Below, piece after piece: positions 17,703-27,300 of a DNA stretch of 64,000 bases. Below the pieces are notes generated by a model. The model was not told the origin of the DNA. It worked only from the letters and a program-made list of their open reading frames with translations, and made no database searches. Made by a program: the position numbers and the translations under genes. Position 1 is the first letter of the stretch; the number at the start of each line of letters is the position of its first letter. Source of the stretch: an uncultured Ectothiorhodospiraceae bacterium (lineage in GTDB: Bacteria > Pseudomonadota > Gammaproteobacteria > UBA9214); NCBI GenBank assembly GCA_947259415.1, contig CAMYMI010000005.1, positions 1-64,000 on the forward strand, in the 5' to 3' direction.

Positions 17703-18946
17703 ACATCGAAGTCAGGGTGCCTGCACTCCCGGAATCAGTCAGTGACGGCGTGGTGGTTGGCTGGCACAAGCAACCCGGCGAGGCTATCCGGCGCGACGAG
17801 GCGCTGGTCGACATCGAGACCGACAAGGTGGTACTGGAAGTACCTGCCCCGGATGATGGCGTGCTGGACCAGATCCTGATGAACGACGGTGACACGGTAA
17901 CCGCTGACCAGGTCATCGGTATTATCAGTGAGGGCAAAGCAGGTGCGACAGGGATACAGCCAGATACTGCACCAGTTGCTGAAGCTACCACTGACGACAG
18001 CCAGCAACAGAATGCGGCCATGGGACCGGCGGCACGTAAACTGGTGGCCGAACACCATATCGACCCCGGGCAGATCAGTGGTAGCGGCAAGGACGGGCGC
18101 ATCACCAAGGGGGATGTCCTCGATTTCGTAAAACGACAAACGGCTGAACCCGCTGAGCCGGCCGAATCGTCTGAGCCAGTTGCCGCCCCCACACCGATGC
18201 GTGCCGAGCCGCGACTGACGCCCGGTCTGCCCGAGTTTGACGAGGACCGGCCACAGCAGCGGGTGTCCATGAGCCGCTTGCGTGCACGCGTCGCCGAGCG
18301 CCTGCTGCAGGCGACGCAGACAACCGCCATGCTGACCACGTTTAATGAGGTCAACATGCAGCCGGTGATGGAGCTGCGTGCCAAGCACAAGGAGGCATTC
18401 GAGAAGAGCCACGGCGTAAGGCTGGGGTTCATGTCGTTTTTTGTGAAGGCCGCGGCGGAGGCACTCAAGCGTCACCCGGATATCAATGCCTCGATAGATG
18501 GCGATGACATCGTCTATCACGGTTTTTGCGATATCGGGATCGCCATCAGTAGCGAGCGTGGACTGGTCGTGCCTATCCTGCGCAATACCGAGTACATGAC
18601 CCTGGCCGAGATCGAGACCGCAATCGTGGAATTCTCCGACAAGGCGCGTGCGGCCAGGCTCGAGATGGAGGATATCACCGGTGGGACCTTCACCATCACC
18701 AATGGCGGCGTGTTCGGCTCCATGCTGTCGACACCCATTCTCAACCCGCCGCAGAGCGCCATTCTTGGCATGCACAAGATCCAGGAACGTCCGGTGGTGG
18801 AGAATGGCGCGATAGTTGTGCGACCGATCATGTACCTGGCACTGACCTATGACCACCGCATTGTAGATGGCAAGAGTGCGGTCACGTTCCTGGTCACCAT
18901 CAAGGAGCTGCTGGAAGAGCCGGCCAGCATGCTGCTGGATATATAA
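17699..18946 (+). CDS. sucB: Dihydrolipoyllysine-residue succinyltransferase (E2 of 2-oxoglutarate dehydrogenase)
   Basis: This 415-residue protein has the E2 layout: an N-terminal lipoyl domain with the lipoylated lysine in [11 protein letters not shown], an Ala/Pro/Thr linker, a peripheral subunit-binding domain ([20 protein letters not shown]), and the C-terminal acyltransferase with the catalytic [10 protein letters not shown]. It transfers the succinyl group to CoA. The start has AAGGA about seven bases upstream inside sucA, so expression is coupled. A 635-base repeat region separates it from lpd. Confidence 0.98.
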   Translation: MNIEVRVPALPESVSDGVVVGWHKQPGEAIRRDEALVDIETDKVVLEVPAPDDGVLDQILMNDGDTVTADQVIGIISEGKAGATGIQPDTAPVAEATTDDSQQQNAAMGPAARKLVAEHHIDPGQISGSGKDGRITKGDVLDFVKRQTAEPAEPAESSEPVAAPTPMRAEPRLTPGLPEFDEDRPQQRVSMSRLRARVAERLLQATQTTAMLTTFNEVNMQPVMELRAKHKEAFEKSHGVRLGFMSFFVKAAAEALKRHPDINASIDGDDIVYHGFCDIGIAISSERGLVVPILRNTEYMTLAEIETAIVEFSDKARAARLEMEDITGGTFTITNGGVFGSMLSTPILNPPQSAILGMHKIQERPVVENGAIVVRPIMYLALTYDHRIVDGKSAVTFLVTIKELLEEPASMLLDI

Positions 18947-19581
18947 AGCATAGTTTCACCGCAGAGACGCGGAGAATGCAGAGAAGCAAAATCAAAACGG
19001 AATCCCCTCTCCCATGAGTGGGAGAAGATTAGGGAGAGGGTTGATGCATTATGGAGACCCGTAGGTCGGATTAGCGCGAGCGTAATCCGACATTGCTATT
19101 GTCGGGTTACGGCCTGACGGCCTAACCCGACCTACATTTACTGGGAAGAAGGGAAAAGACGTAGGAGCTCCTCGCAGGCGCGAAAAATTATTTTTTATTG
19201 CTATGCGCCTCTGCGGTTATTACATCGGTTCATCGAGCGAAACGGTCCAGTTGATCTCCCTCTCCCATGAATGGGAGAGGGTGGGGGAGAGGGTTGATAT
19301 ATCAGGCAGTCCCGTAGGTCGGATTAGCGCGAGCGTAATCCGACATTACTATTGTCGCGTTACGGCCTGACGGCCTAACCCGACCTACATTTACTTTTTG
19401 ATTGAAGCCCCTCTCCCCAGCACTCTCCCTGAGGGAGAGGGGGTAAGCTTTGATATAACCCATAATTCTGAGGAAGAGCCGATTTTTATTGAATTTCTTT
19501 CGTTAATTGCTCTGCGTGCTTTGCGCCTCTGCGGTTTGTGTTCCCGGTATGAAATGAATTCTTTGCTAGCGGTGAGTATCC
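18947..19581. repeat. Repeat array between sucB and lpd
   Basis: Two 75-base GTAGGTCGGATTAGC elements (19061-19135 and 19314-19388) are nearly identical and lie in direct orientation. Each is preceded by a CTCTCCCATGANTGGGAGAGG palindrome (about 19009-19040 and 19258-19290). A third CCCTCTCCCTGAGGGAGAGG palindrome is at about 19412-19441, and a GTAGGAGCTCCTCGCAGGCG element at about 19161-19182. No gene is present. The array splits what is usually a compact operon. Confidence 0.8.
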
Positions 19582-21018
19582 ATGACAAAAAACTATGATG
19601 TTGTTGTGATCGGGGCGGGACCTGCCGGTTATGTCGGTGCCATCCGTTGCGCGCAGCTTGGCTTAAAGACTGCCTGCGTGGATGAGTGGATCGGCAAGCA
19701 CGGTGCACCGGCCCTGGGTGGTACCTGCCTGAATGCGGGCTGCATACCTTCCAAGGCCCTGCTGGAGAGCTCGGAATTTTTTGAGCGGATCCGCCATGGC
19801 GGTGAGGCGCATGGCATCGTTGCAGGGGATGTTGGTCTCGATGTCGGTGCCATGATTGACCACAAGGACAAAATCGTACGGGAACTGACCGGCGGTATCG
19901 AAACGCTCTTCAAGGCCAACGGTATCGAGTGGATACAGGGGCACGGTCAGTTGCTGCCCGATCGTCAGGTGCGGGTCAGCGTGCCTGACGGTGGCGAACA
20001 GACCCTGTCGGCCGACAATGTCATACTGGCCACCGGGTCGGCACCGGTAGCCATTGATGCGGCACCCCTGGAGGGTAACCGGATCGTGGACTCTGCCGGT
20101 GCGCTCAACTGGACCGAGGTCCCGCAGCGTCTCGGTATCATCGGTGCCGGCGTCATCGGGCTGGAGCTTGGGAGCGTCTGGCGGCGCCTGGGGTCCGAGG
20201 TCACCCTGCTGGAGGCGCAGGATGTTTTCCTGTCCATGGCCGATCAGCAGCTGGCCAGAACCTCACTGAAGCTGTTCGGGAAACAGGGCCTGGATATCCG
20301 GCTGAGTGCCTGCGTGAAATCAACCCGGGTAACCGACACTGCAGTGGAGCTCGAGTACGAGGATCCGCAGGGCACCCATGCGCTCAGCGTCGACCGCCTC
20401 ATCGTCGCCGTGGGACGGCGGCCCTACACAGAGGGGATTGCCTCCCCGGAGACTAGCCTGTTGTACGATGAGGGCAGCTTCATCCATGTCGATGAAAACT
20501 GCTCTACCAACCTGCCCGGTGTTTACGCGGTCGGTGACGTGGTGCGTGGGCCTATGTTGGCGCACAAGGGCTCGGAGGAGGGGATTGCGGTTGCGGAGCG
20601 CATTGCCGGCCAGTCCTCAACGGTCAATTACGAGACCATTCCTTCGGTGATCTACACACATCCTGAAATCGCCTGGGTGGGGAAGACCGAGGAGGCCCTC
20701 AAGAAGGCCGGTGTGGCTTGCCGCAGTGGTGTGTTTCCATTGACGGCCAGTGGGCGTGCACGCGCCATGCAGCAGACAGAGGGTATGGTGAAGGTGCTCA
20801 GCGAGGCCGATACCGACGAGGTGCTTGGCGTACACATACTCAGTGCGCATGCATCGGAATTGATAGGCCAGGCTGTCATTGCGATGGAGTTCGAGAGTAG
20901 CAGCGAAGATATTGCCCGTACCGTATTCGCGCACCCGACGCTCTCCGAGGCACTGCATGAGGCGGCATTATATGTTGACCGCCGGGCCATTCATATCGTC
21001 AATAAAAAGCCATCCTGA
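19582..21018 (+). CDS. lpdA: Dihydrolipoyl dehydrogenase (E3)
   Basis: This 478-residue flavoprotein reoxidises the lipoyl arms of 2-oxoacid dehydrogenases. It has the FAD GxGxxG motif (VVIGAGPAGYVGAIR), the redox disulfide GGTCLNAGCIPSKALL, the NAD-binding GIIGAGVIGLELGSVW, the FAD ribityl site GVYAVGDVVRGPMLAHKGSEEG, and the C-terminal catalytic HAHPTLSE-type motif (FAHPTLSEALHEA). Its position downstream of sucAB suggests it serves that complex and perhaps others. Because of the repeat array upstream it may have its own promoter. Confidence 0.97.
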   Translation: MTKNYDVVVIGAGPAGYVGAIRCAQLGLKTACVDEWIGKHGAPALGGTCLNAGCIPSKALLESSEFFERIRHGGEAHGIVAGDVGLDVGAMIDHKDKIVRELTGGIETLFKANGIEWIQGHGQLLPDRQVRVSVPDGGEQTLSADNVILATGSAPVAIDAAPLEGNRIVDSAGALNWTEVPQRLGIIGAGVIGLELGSVWRRLGSEVTLLEAQDVFLSMADQQLARTSLKLFGKQGLDIRLSACVKSTRVTDTAVELEYEDPQGTHALSVDRLIVAVGRRPYTEGIASPETSLLYDEGSFIHVDENCSTNLPGVYAVGDVVRGPMLAHKGSEEGIAVAERIAGQSSTVNYETIPSVIYTHPEIAWVGKTEEALKKAGVACRSGVFPLTASGRARAMQQTEGMVKVLSEADTDEVLGVHILSAHASELIGQAVIAMEFESSSEDIARTVFAHPTLSEALHEAALYVDRRAIHIVNKKPS

Positions 21019-21679
21019 CTGGAGTGTGCGGGGTCTCGCTGCTGTCCCACTTGTTTCGTATTAGTCCTGTGCATACTGTTTTATAGCGAAGCACTGCTGT
21101 CCCATAAACTCCCTCTCCAACCGGGAGAGGGTTGGGGAGAGGGGATCAATAGTGAATTCTTTGGCAAGTAAGTTGCGCCAACAGTCTACTGATGCTGAAC
21201 GTATGCTATGGAAATATTTACGCGCTCATCGAATGGCAGGCTACAAGTTACGACGTCAGGTTGTCATTGAGCCCTATATTGTCGATTTCGTGTGCCTGGA
21301 AGCGAAACTGATAGTGGAAGCCGATGGTGGAAAACACCTGGAACAGGTGGAAGATGATTAAAAGAGAAGTGTATTTCTCGAATCTCTGGGTTATAAAGTT
21401 TTACGGTTCTGGAATCATGAAATACTGGGTGATATCCATACCGTACTTGAGCGGATACACGGCTACTTGATTGAAGCCCCCTCTCCCCAGCCCTCTCCCT
21501 GAGGGAGAGGGGTCAAGGCCAGATATAATCCATAAATTCTGCGGAAGAGCCATAATCAATTTACCGTTCCTGGGGGAAAAAGGGAACATTCTGCTTTATT
21601 TGAAATTAGGAAATACAGGTGGGTGAAAAAATACAAAAAGCAGAATGCCCCTATTTTTGGCGGCCTGCCGAGAGCTGCT
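21019..21679. repeat. CCCTCTCC palindromes flanking the DUF559 remnant
   Basis: CTCCCTCTCCAACCGGGAGAGG lies near 21109-21130 and CCCTCTCCCTGAGGGAGAGG at about 21492-21511, so the remnant gene is bracketed by the same repeat family. The stretch 21540-21679 shows nothing recognisable. Confidence 0.65.
21152..21502 (+). pseudogene. DUF559 endonuclease-like gene interrupted by an in-frame stop
   Basis: From a GTG at 21152 the frame encodes a DUF559/VSR-like domain (SKLRQQSTDAERMLWKYLRA, YIVDFVCLEAKLIVEADGGKH). It reaches a TAA at 21359-21361. Reading on in the same frame continues the family seamlessly (KRSVFLESLGYKVLRFWNHE, then ILGDIHTVLERI) to a TGA at 21500. The stop therefore replaces a single codon in an otherwise intact gene of about 115 codons. 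Its two ends merge into CCCTCTCCC repeats, as if it moved together with them. The product should be non-functional unless the stop is read through. Confidence 0.85.
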
Positions 21680-22981
21680 TTATTCTGCCGGCTCGGCTAG
21701 CGCGGGCCGGGTCCATTCGGACTCGTCAATCCAGTTCAGGAATTTCCTGCGGTTCATTGGCTTGCCGATATAGTATCCTTGGCCATGGTGGCAGCCCATG
21801 CTCATCAGCTGGTACAGGGTCTGCTCGTCTTCGATGCCTTCCGCGATCACGCTGAGTTCAAAGTTTTCCCCCAGGTTGATCATGGTCTGGACGATGCGGC
21901 CATCATTTACGTCCGACGCCATTCCCCTGACGAATGACTGGTCGATTTTCAGTTCGTGTACCGGGAGCTTTTTCAGATAGCCGAATGATGAGTAACCGGT
22001 ACCGAAATCATCAATCGACAGTATGACGCCGAGTTCACGCAGACCATGCAGGGTTTCGATACTGGCTTCCGGATTTTTCATAACCGCACTTTCGGTGACC
22101 TCGATCATGAGCTTGTCGGGTTCGGTATCCCAGGTTCGCAAGGCACGCATCACCAGTTCAATCAGTTCCACTTCGGCCAGGGTGCTTGCGGACAGGTTTA
22201 CCGCCATCCTGAAGTCCGGCCACAACTGCCTGATTTCAACTCCCTGGCGCAATGCGGTGTTGAGAATCCACAGGGTCAGTGGAAAGATCAGGCCGTTCTC
22301 CTCAGCCAGCGGGATGAACTCTTCCGGGCTGATGTATCCGCGCTCGGAATTGTGCCAGCGAACCAGTGCCTCGGCACCGAGCAAGCGCTGTTTTTTCAAG
22401 TCGACCTTGGGTTGAAAGTAGAGTTCAAGCTCGCTTTTATTGATGGCACGTTCAAGTTCACGGACCAGTAAGCTCGACGAAATTTCCGCCTGATGGCTGT
22501 CGTCAGCCGTCTTGTAGAGCTGGTAGGTTTCCCGTGCCGAATGCAGGGCTCTGTCGGCCTGCAGCAGCAGTGCGTCGCTGGTGTCGCCGTGTTCCGGAAA
22601 CAGCGCGATACCAATATGTATCCTGACATCAAGGGGATGCGCGTCATCAAGGGTGATCCCGTCGAGTGATGTGACCAGCTTGTTGGCGGCCAGTTCTGCG
22701 AGATGCGGGCTCTTCAGGTTGAGTAATACCAGTCCGAACTCGTCGACGCCGATGCGTCCGGCAATGTCCTGCTGTCTCTTGACGGACTGTAATCGCTCGG
22801 CGACCTGTTGCAGGATCCGGTCTGCAATATCGTAGCCGTAAGCGGAGTTGATCGTCCTGAAGCCTTTTATGTCCAGCAGGGCGACGGCGAGGGTGGCGTC
22901 CTTTTGTTTATGCTCACGGATTTCGCTGTCAAGGGCGGATAAAAAGTCCACACGCCCTGCAATACCTGTGAGTGTGTCCAT
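21680..22981 (-). CDS. GGDEF-EAL protein (probable c-di-GMP phosphodiesterase)
   Basis: This 433-residue cytoplasmic protein has a GGDEF domain (residues about 1-155) and an EAL domain (about 170-425), with no sensor domain or membrane segment. The GGDEF active-site loop reads GVDEF (78-82), so one glycine is replaced and cyclase activity is doubtful. The EAL domain keeps the EAL motif (204-206), VNLSAS, IEVTES, DDFGTG (324-329) and the IAEGIE glutamate, so hydrolysis of cyclic-di-GMP is likely. It lies next to an HD-GYP-type gene on the same strand, 48 bp away. Confidence 0.92.
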   Translation of the reverse strand: MDTLTGIAGRVDFLSALDSEIREHKQKDATLAVALLDIKGFRTINSAYGYDIADRILQQVAERLQSVKRQQDIAGRIGVDEFGLVLLNLKSPHLAELAANKLVTSLDGITLDDAHPLDVRIHIGIALFPEHGDTSDALLLQADRALHSARETYQLYKTADDSHQAEISSSLLVRELERAINKSELELYFQPKVDLKKQRLLGAEALVRWHNSERGYISPEEFIPLAEENGLIFPLTLWILNTALRQGVEIRQLWPDFRMAVNLSASTLAEVELIELVMRALRTWDTEPDKLMIEVTESAVMKNPEASIETLHGLRELGVILSIDDFGTGYSSFGYLKKLPVHELKIDQSFVRGMASDVNDGRIVQTMINLGENFELSVIAEGIEDEQTLYQLMSMGCHHGQGYYIGKPMNRRKFLNWIDESEWTRPALAEPAE

Positions 22982-23029
22982 GAACCTGCTGTTGCCGATT
23001 GTGCCAGCCGTGACGCCCGGACATGTATC

Positions 23030-24322
23030 CTAGAGATAGTAGTCGCTTGGATCGAAATCGAAGTCTTTAGGGTCCAGTGCATGGGAAATGGTAAGCCGTT
23101 CGCCCAGGGTATCCTCTTCATATTTCATCAGATCGAGAATATGTGGATTCTCGTAGGGTACCTTGTCAGCATTCAATATCAGCAACAGTTTCGGACTGAG
23201 GCGCCGGACCCGGTTCTGGGACAGTACAATGGCGACCTGCCCGGAACTCAGTTCAACGAGGGTACTGGTCGGATAGATACCCAGGCACTGGATGAACTGC
23301 TCTACCAGTTCCTCCTGGAAATCGGTGCCGCGCCACTTGTAGAGTTCGCGGATCGCGTCATGCGCGGAAGCGGGTTTCTTGTAGGGGCGCTCGCTGGTCA
23401 TGGCGTCATAGCAGTCGATGATGGCGGCAATCCGGCCGCCCACGGGAATTGTCTCGCCCTTGAGTTTTTGCGGGTACCCCTTGCCATTGAGGCGCTCATG
23501 ATGGGTTGCGACCATTTCTATCGTGGTCTTGCTGATTTTTCCTGCCTCTGCCAGCAGTTCCACGCCGAATGTGACGTGGCGCTGCATCATCCTGAATTCC
23601 TCTTCCGTCAAGCGGTCCTGTTTCTTCATGATTTCTTCAGGAACCTTGAGCTTGCCGACATCCAGTAGCAGGGTACCCATGGCCACGTCCTTGAGTTCGT
23701 CCTTGGGGTATCCCAGATGACGACAGAACGAGGCGGCCAGTGCGCAGGAGTCGATGGCATGGGTATAACTGTAGGTGTCCCTGGACTTCAGTTGGCGCAA
23801 GAGCATGAAGGCATCGGGATTACGCAGGACACTGTCAGTTATATCGTCAACGGCCTCCTTGACAGCCGGGACATTGAGTTTCTCCTTGTTGCGGATATCA
23901 TTGAACACGTCGTCAACCAGGCGTAATGATTTATTATAGCTTTCCCTGGCCGGCCCCAGCTCATCCTCCACGTCGATGCTGTCTTCATACTTGGCCTTGG
24001 GATGTGTAAGCTTGGAAACCTGGACCAGTTCCTGCATGGTCACCTTAACTGTGGGATCTTGTCTGTGGTAGACATCCGGGGCATCGATACCGCGTTCCAC
24101 GTTGATATAAACGTACTCGCACAATTCCTGCAGGATCTCGATCTCCTCCTGCTTTTCCAACTTGAATCCCTGGAACATAAACGGGGTTTCTACCCAGGGA
24201 CGGTCGAGTTCCTGGACATACATCCCCTCCATCAGATTCACGGTACTGATGCGTTTCGTAAATGCCGGTTGAACTTCGCTATCCGTATCGTCTGAAACAG
24301 CGTGCATGTTGCCCATTTGCAT
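23030..24322 (-). CDS. DUF3391 / HD-GYP-like protein with altered HD motif
   Basis: The open frame extends to 24517, but the family N-terminus (VNLMEGMYVQELDRPWVETP) fits starts at 24322 or 24316, giving about 430 residues. An N-terminal DUF3391 region (to about 125) precedes an HD-GYP-like domain (about 165-345) and a tail. The GYP part is intact (HHERLNGKGYP), but where HDxGK is expected the sequence reads LLLDVGK. The metal-binding histidine is replaced by leucine at residue about 220 (codon 23665-23663). HD-GYP enzymes hydrolyse cyclic-di-GMP, so this one may be inactive or act as a binding protein. Confidence 0.9.
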   Translation of the reverse strand: MQMGNMHAVSDDTDSEVQPAFTKRISTVNLMEGMYVQELDRPWVETPFMFQGFKLEKQEEIEILQELCEYVYINVERGIDAPDVYHRQDPTVKVTMQELVQVSKLTHPKAKYEDSIDVEDELGPARESYNKSLRLVDDVFNDIRNKEKLNVPAVKEAVDDITDSVLRNPDAFMLLRQLKSRDTYSYTHAIDSCALAASFCRHLGYPKDELKDVAMGTLLLDVGKLKVPEEIMKKQDRLTEEEFRMMQRHVTFGVELLAEAGKISKTTIEMVATHHERLNGKGYPQKLKGETIPVGGRIAAIIDCYDAMTSERPYKKPASAHDAIRELYKWRGTDFQEELVEQFIQCLGIYPTSTLVELSSGQVAIVLSQNRVRRLSPKLLLILNADKVPYENPHILDLMKYEEDTLGERLTISHALDPKDFDFDPSDYYL

Positions 24323-24517
24323 AGACCTGTATCTTATTAGGTTAAATGTTTGGATCGATGTCAGATCTATCGGCATATTGTGTGCGGTCTTGAGCCGGTT
24401 GATGCCGCTGTTTGAGGGTGTACCGGAGTGGATGAAAACGCGCCACCGTATGAGGTCGGCGGACGGGATAATCGTTGCTATCGGCCACGCGTCAGGGCCG
24501 CTGGCGGCCAACCACAT

Positions 24518-24696
24518 AGGTATCTATCTAACTGAAATATAAAGAAATAATATGTGAATGCAGCGCACGGCGCAGCCTGCGACTAACTCCTTCTCATCTT
24601 GAAGGGAGAAGGCTGGGATAGGGGTGTGAAACATAATGTCGTGGTGGGACCCTGAGGTCCTGATATGCCGCAAGTAGAGTACGGATTCAGAGTCGT
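24518..24696. other. Spacer between the HD-GYP gene and moaE
   Basis: A decayed CTCCTTCTCATCTTGAAGGGAG palindrome lies near 24587-24612. Nothing else was recognised. Confidence 0.4.
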
Positions 24697-25113
24697 TTAA
24701 TTACCCTCAACCCAGCGGGAACCCTCGGGTGTCGTCTCGTTCTTCCAGAACGGGGCCCGGGTCTTGAGGGTGTCGATCATGTATTCACAAGCCTGAAAGG
24801 CGAACTTGCGATGGGCACTGGCGGCAGCGACGAACACGATTCGGTCATTCGGCACCAGCGGTCCGACCCGGTGGATAATGATGGCGTCGGTCAGTTCCCA
24901 GCGCCGGCGTGCCTCCTGCTCAATCTTGCCCAGCGCCTTTTCAGTCATGCCGGGGTAGTGCTCCAGTGTCATCGTCAGGACGGTCTCAGCCTCGTTGAAC
25001 TCGCGCACCAGGCCGACAAAACAGACCACGGCGCCGGCCTGACCTGCGCAGCGCTCGCGCAACTGCTCGAGTTCGCTGCCCGTATCAAAATCCTCTGTCT
25101 GTACGCGGATCAT
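24697..25113 (-). CDS. moaE: Molybdopterin synthase catalytic subunit
   Basis: This 138-residue protein has the MoaE features: GAVVCFVGLVRE, the EHYPGMTEKAL segment, IIHRVGPLVPND, AHRKFAFQACEYMIDTLK, and the near C-terminal catalytic lysine in PFWKNETTPEGSRWVEG. With MoaD it inserts two sulfur atoms into cyclic pyranopterin monophosphate to give molybdopterin. It is transcribed in the same direction as moaD but separated by about 200 bases containing a repeat, so it may be transcribed by read-through or separately. Confidence 0.97.
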   Translation of the reverse strand: MIRVQTEDFDTGSELEQLRERCAGQAGAVVCFVGLVREFNEAETVLTMTLEHYPGMTEKALGKIEQEARRRWELTDAIIIHRVGPLVPNDRIVFVAAASAHRKFAFQACEYMIDTLKTRAPFWKNETTPEGSRWVEGN

Positions 25114-25312
25114 GGTTCAGCCTTCAGCAAGTTATCGATAACGACGTAGGATGGGCAAAGGCCGCAAGGACATGCCCGTCAGATTACTTTTATTGGGTAG
25201 GCTGCGTGTTGCCTGCTGATTCGTAGGTCGGATTAGCACCAGCGTAATCCGACCTACAAATTTACACCCGACCACGTTACACCACACGTAGAGGGCGTCG
25301 TGCGCACCTGCA
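25114..25312. repeat. Repeat spacer between moaD and moaE
   Basis: A reversed copy of the GGGCACGGCC family (GTAGGATGGGCAAAGGCCGC) lies at about 25146-25183. A compact GTAGGTCGGATTAGC element with a perfect inverted end (GACCTAC) lies at 25223-25257. Confidence 0.75.
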
Positions 25313-25564
25313 TCAACCGCCGGTCACAGGTGGGAACCACGCCACTTCATCGCCGTCGCTGACCGGGGTGTCCGGTTTGACCACTTCCTGGTTAATGGCT
25401 ACGTGCAGCCGGCTGTCGGATAGCGCGCACTCCCAGACCTTGCCGCGTGACTGTAGCCAACGGGTCAATGATGAAACGTCGTTGACCTCCTCTGGTAGCT
25501 CCAGCTGTTCATCACCGCGCCCCAGGGTCTCGCGCAGGCTGGCAAAGTAACGCAGGCGGATCAT
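25313..25564 (-). CDS. moaD: Molybdopterin synthase sulfur carrier subunit
   Basis: This 83-residue ubiquitin-like protein starts IRLRYFASLRETLGRG and ends PPVTGG. The terminal Gly-Gly is the site that is adenylated and thiocarboxylated before sulfur donation to MoaE. The gene starts one base after the moaC stop (TGAGATG), so the moeA-moaC-moaD order is one operon. Confidence 0.97.
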   Translation of the reverse strand: MIRLRYFASLRETLGRGDEQLELPEEVNDVSSLTRWLQSRGKVWECALSDSRLHVAINQEVVKPDTPVSDGDEVAWFPPVTGG

Positions 25565-25565
25565 C

Positions 25566-26051
25566 TCAAAGCTCTTCCGGGGCGTTCCATTCGCCGCTGC
25601 GCCCGCCTGACTTGTGTAGCAGGCGCACGCCCTCGATCACCATGCCGCGATCCACAGCCTTGCACATGTCATAGATAGTCAGCGCGGTAACCGAGGCTGC
25701 CGTCAGCGCCTCCATCTCCACTCCGGTTGCACCGGTGAGTTCGCAGCGGGTCACGATATGGACGCGGCCGGCGTCCCGGTCCAGGCTGATGTCAACGTCG
25801 ATAGCGGTCAGCATCAGGGGATGACACAGGGGAATCAGGTCGGCGCAGCGTTTCGCCGCCTGGATACCTGCCACACGTGCAACGGTGAGCACATCGCCCT
25901 TCTTGTGGACGCCGCTCTCGATCATCTGCAGGGTATCTGCCTGCATGCGCACAAAGGCCTCGGCACGCGCCTCGCGCCGGGTGTCGGGCTTGTCGCTGAC
26001 ATTGACCATGCGTGCATTGCCCTGTGCGTCGAGGTGACTGAGTTTGCTCAT
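25566..26051 (-). CDS. moaC: Cyclic pyranopterin monophosphate synthase
   Basis: This 161-residue protein (ATG at 26051) converts the MoaA product to cyclic pyranopterin monophosphate in the second half of the first step of cofactor synthesis. Characteristic segments are [40 protein letters not shown] and [24 protein letters not shown]. It overlaps the moeA stop by four bases (ATGA), and moaD follows after one base, indicating tight co-translation. Confidence 0.97.
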   Translation of the reverse strand: MSKLSHLDAQGNARMVNVSDKPDTRREARAEAFVRMQADTLQMIESGVHKKGDVLTVARVAGIQAAKRCADLIPLCHPLMLTAIDVDISLDRDAGRVHIVTRCELTGATGVEMEALTAASVTALTIYDMCKAVDRGMVIEGVRLLHKSGGRSGEWNAPEEL

Positions 26052-27298
26052 CGGGCCCACTCCGAGAATGGCAGAAACCTGACCGTGTCACCCGGGCTGA
26101 CCCGGCTTGCCTCGGGTATCTCCACCAGGCCGTCGGCCCAGACCACGGAGCTCAGCACGTCCGAGCCCTGGCGCGGGTAGGGCTCTGCGACCGGCAAGCC
26201 GGCCGGGTCATGATTGAGGCGTACACGCAGGTATTCACGCCGCTGCTTCGATTGATACTCAAACCCGGCCTGTACCGGCCAGGATGGCGGTGTCGTTTGT
26301 GTGCGCCCCTGCATGAACTGCATGAAGGGCCTCGCAAACAACACAAAGGTGACGAAGGTCGAGACCGGGTTACCCGGCAGGCCGATGAACGGCACGGCGC
26401 CGATGTGTCCGAAGGCCAGTGGCTTGCCCGGTTTCATGCGGATGCGCCACAGGGTCAGTTCACCCACGGTCTGCAGAGCGGTCTTGATGTAATCTTCCTC
26501 GCCCACCGAGACCCCGCCGGTGGTGACCACCAGGTCTGCCTGTTCGGCTGCTGCCAGCAGGGTCTGGCGGGTGGTCTCGTAGTCGTCGGCAATGGTGCCC
26601 AGGTCAATGACCTCGCAACCCTGAGCCTTCAGCAGGGCGCTCAACTGGTAGCGGTTGCTGTTATAGATCTGCCCGGGTGCCAGTGCCTGACCCGGTTCGA
26701 TGAGTTCATCCCCAGTGGAAAAGATGGCGGCCTTGAGTCGGCGGTAGACACTGACCGCGCCAACCCCGACTGAAGCCGCCAGGCCAAGGTGGGCAGCCTG
26801 CAGCACGGTGCCGGACTTGAGCACCGTATCGCCACATTTGATGTCATTGCCGCGCGGTCGGATGTTGGCGCCAGGCGTGACCGCTTGCTCGAAGTTCACC
26901 CGCTCGCCCTCTACGCGGCAGAATTCCTGCATCACCACGGTATCGGCACCGGCCGGGAGCGGTGCGCCGGTGAAGATGCGTGCTGAGGTGCCTGCCTGCA
27001 GTTCGGTGCCGGTGCTGCCGGCGGGGATGCGTTGGGCAATGACAAGGCCATCGGATAGCGCACGTTGCATATCGCGGCTGTGCAGGGCAAAGCCGTCCAT
27101 GGCGCTGTTGTCGAAGCCGGGGACGTCGATAGGTGAGTGCAGCTCCTCAGCAAGCACCCGGCCGCCGGCCTGCATCAGGGGAATGCGTTCCTGATCGGCG
27201 AGCGGCCGCGCCTCTGACAACAGTGCCGCCACGGCTTCCTCGACGCTGAGCAGGGCGGGTTGGTGATCGAAACAGGGGTCGACGGCCGGATCAGACAT
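26048..27298 (-). CDS. moeA: Molybdopterin molybdenumtransferase
   Basis: This 416-residue MoeA inserts molybdate into adenylated molybdopterin. Family hallmarks include [13 protein letters not shown] near the N-terminus, [51 protein letters not shown], and the [28 protein letters not shown] block. Its length is normal. It begins two bases after the moaB stop and overlaps moaC, in the middle of a Mo-cofactor operon. Confidence 0.97.
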   Translation of the reverse strand: MSDPAVDPCFDHQPALLSVEEAVAALLSEARPLADQERIPLMQAGGRVLAEELHSPIDVPGFDNSAMDGFALHSRDMQRALSDGLVIAQRIPAGSTGTELQAGTSARIFTGAPLPAGADTVVMQEFCRVEGERVNFEQAVTPGANIRPRGNDIKCGDTVLKSGTVLQAAHLGLAASVGVGAVSVYRRLKAAIFSTGDELIEPGQALAPGQIYNSNRYQLSALLKAQGCEVIDLGTIADDYETTRQTLLAAAEQADLVVTTGGVSVGEEDYIKTALQTVGELTLWRIRMKPGKPLAFGHIGAVPFIGLPGNPVSTFVTFVLFARPFMQFMQGRTQTTPPSWPVQAGFEYQSKQRREYLRVRLNHDPAGLPVAEPYPRQGSDVLSSVVWADGLVEIPEASRVSPGDTVRFLPFSEWAR

Positions 27299-27300
27299 CC

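Noticed and set aside
23030-24517. The longer HD-GYP reading starting at 24517
   Set aside because: The first 65 residues look like translated non-coding sequence, and the family's DUF3391 start matches an ATG near 24322.
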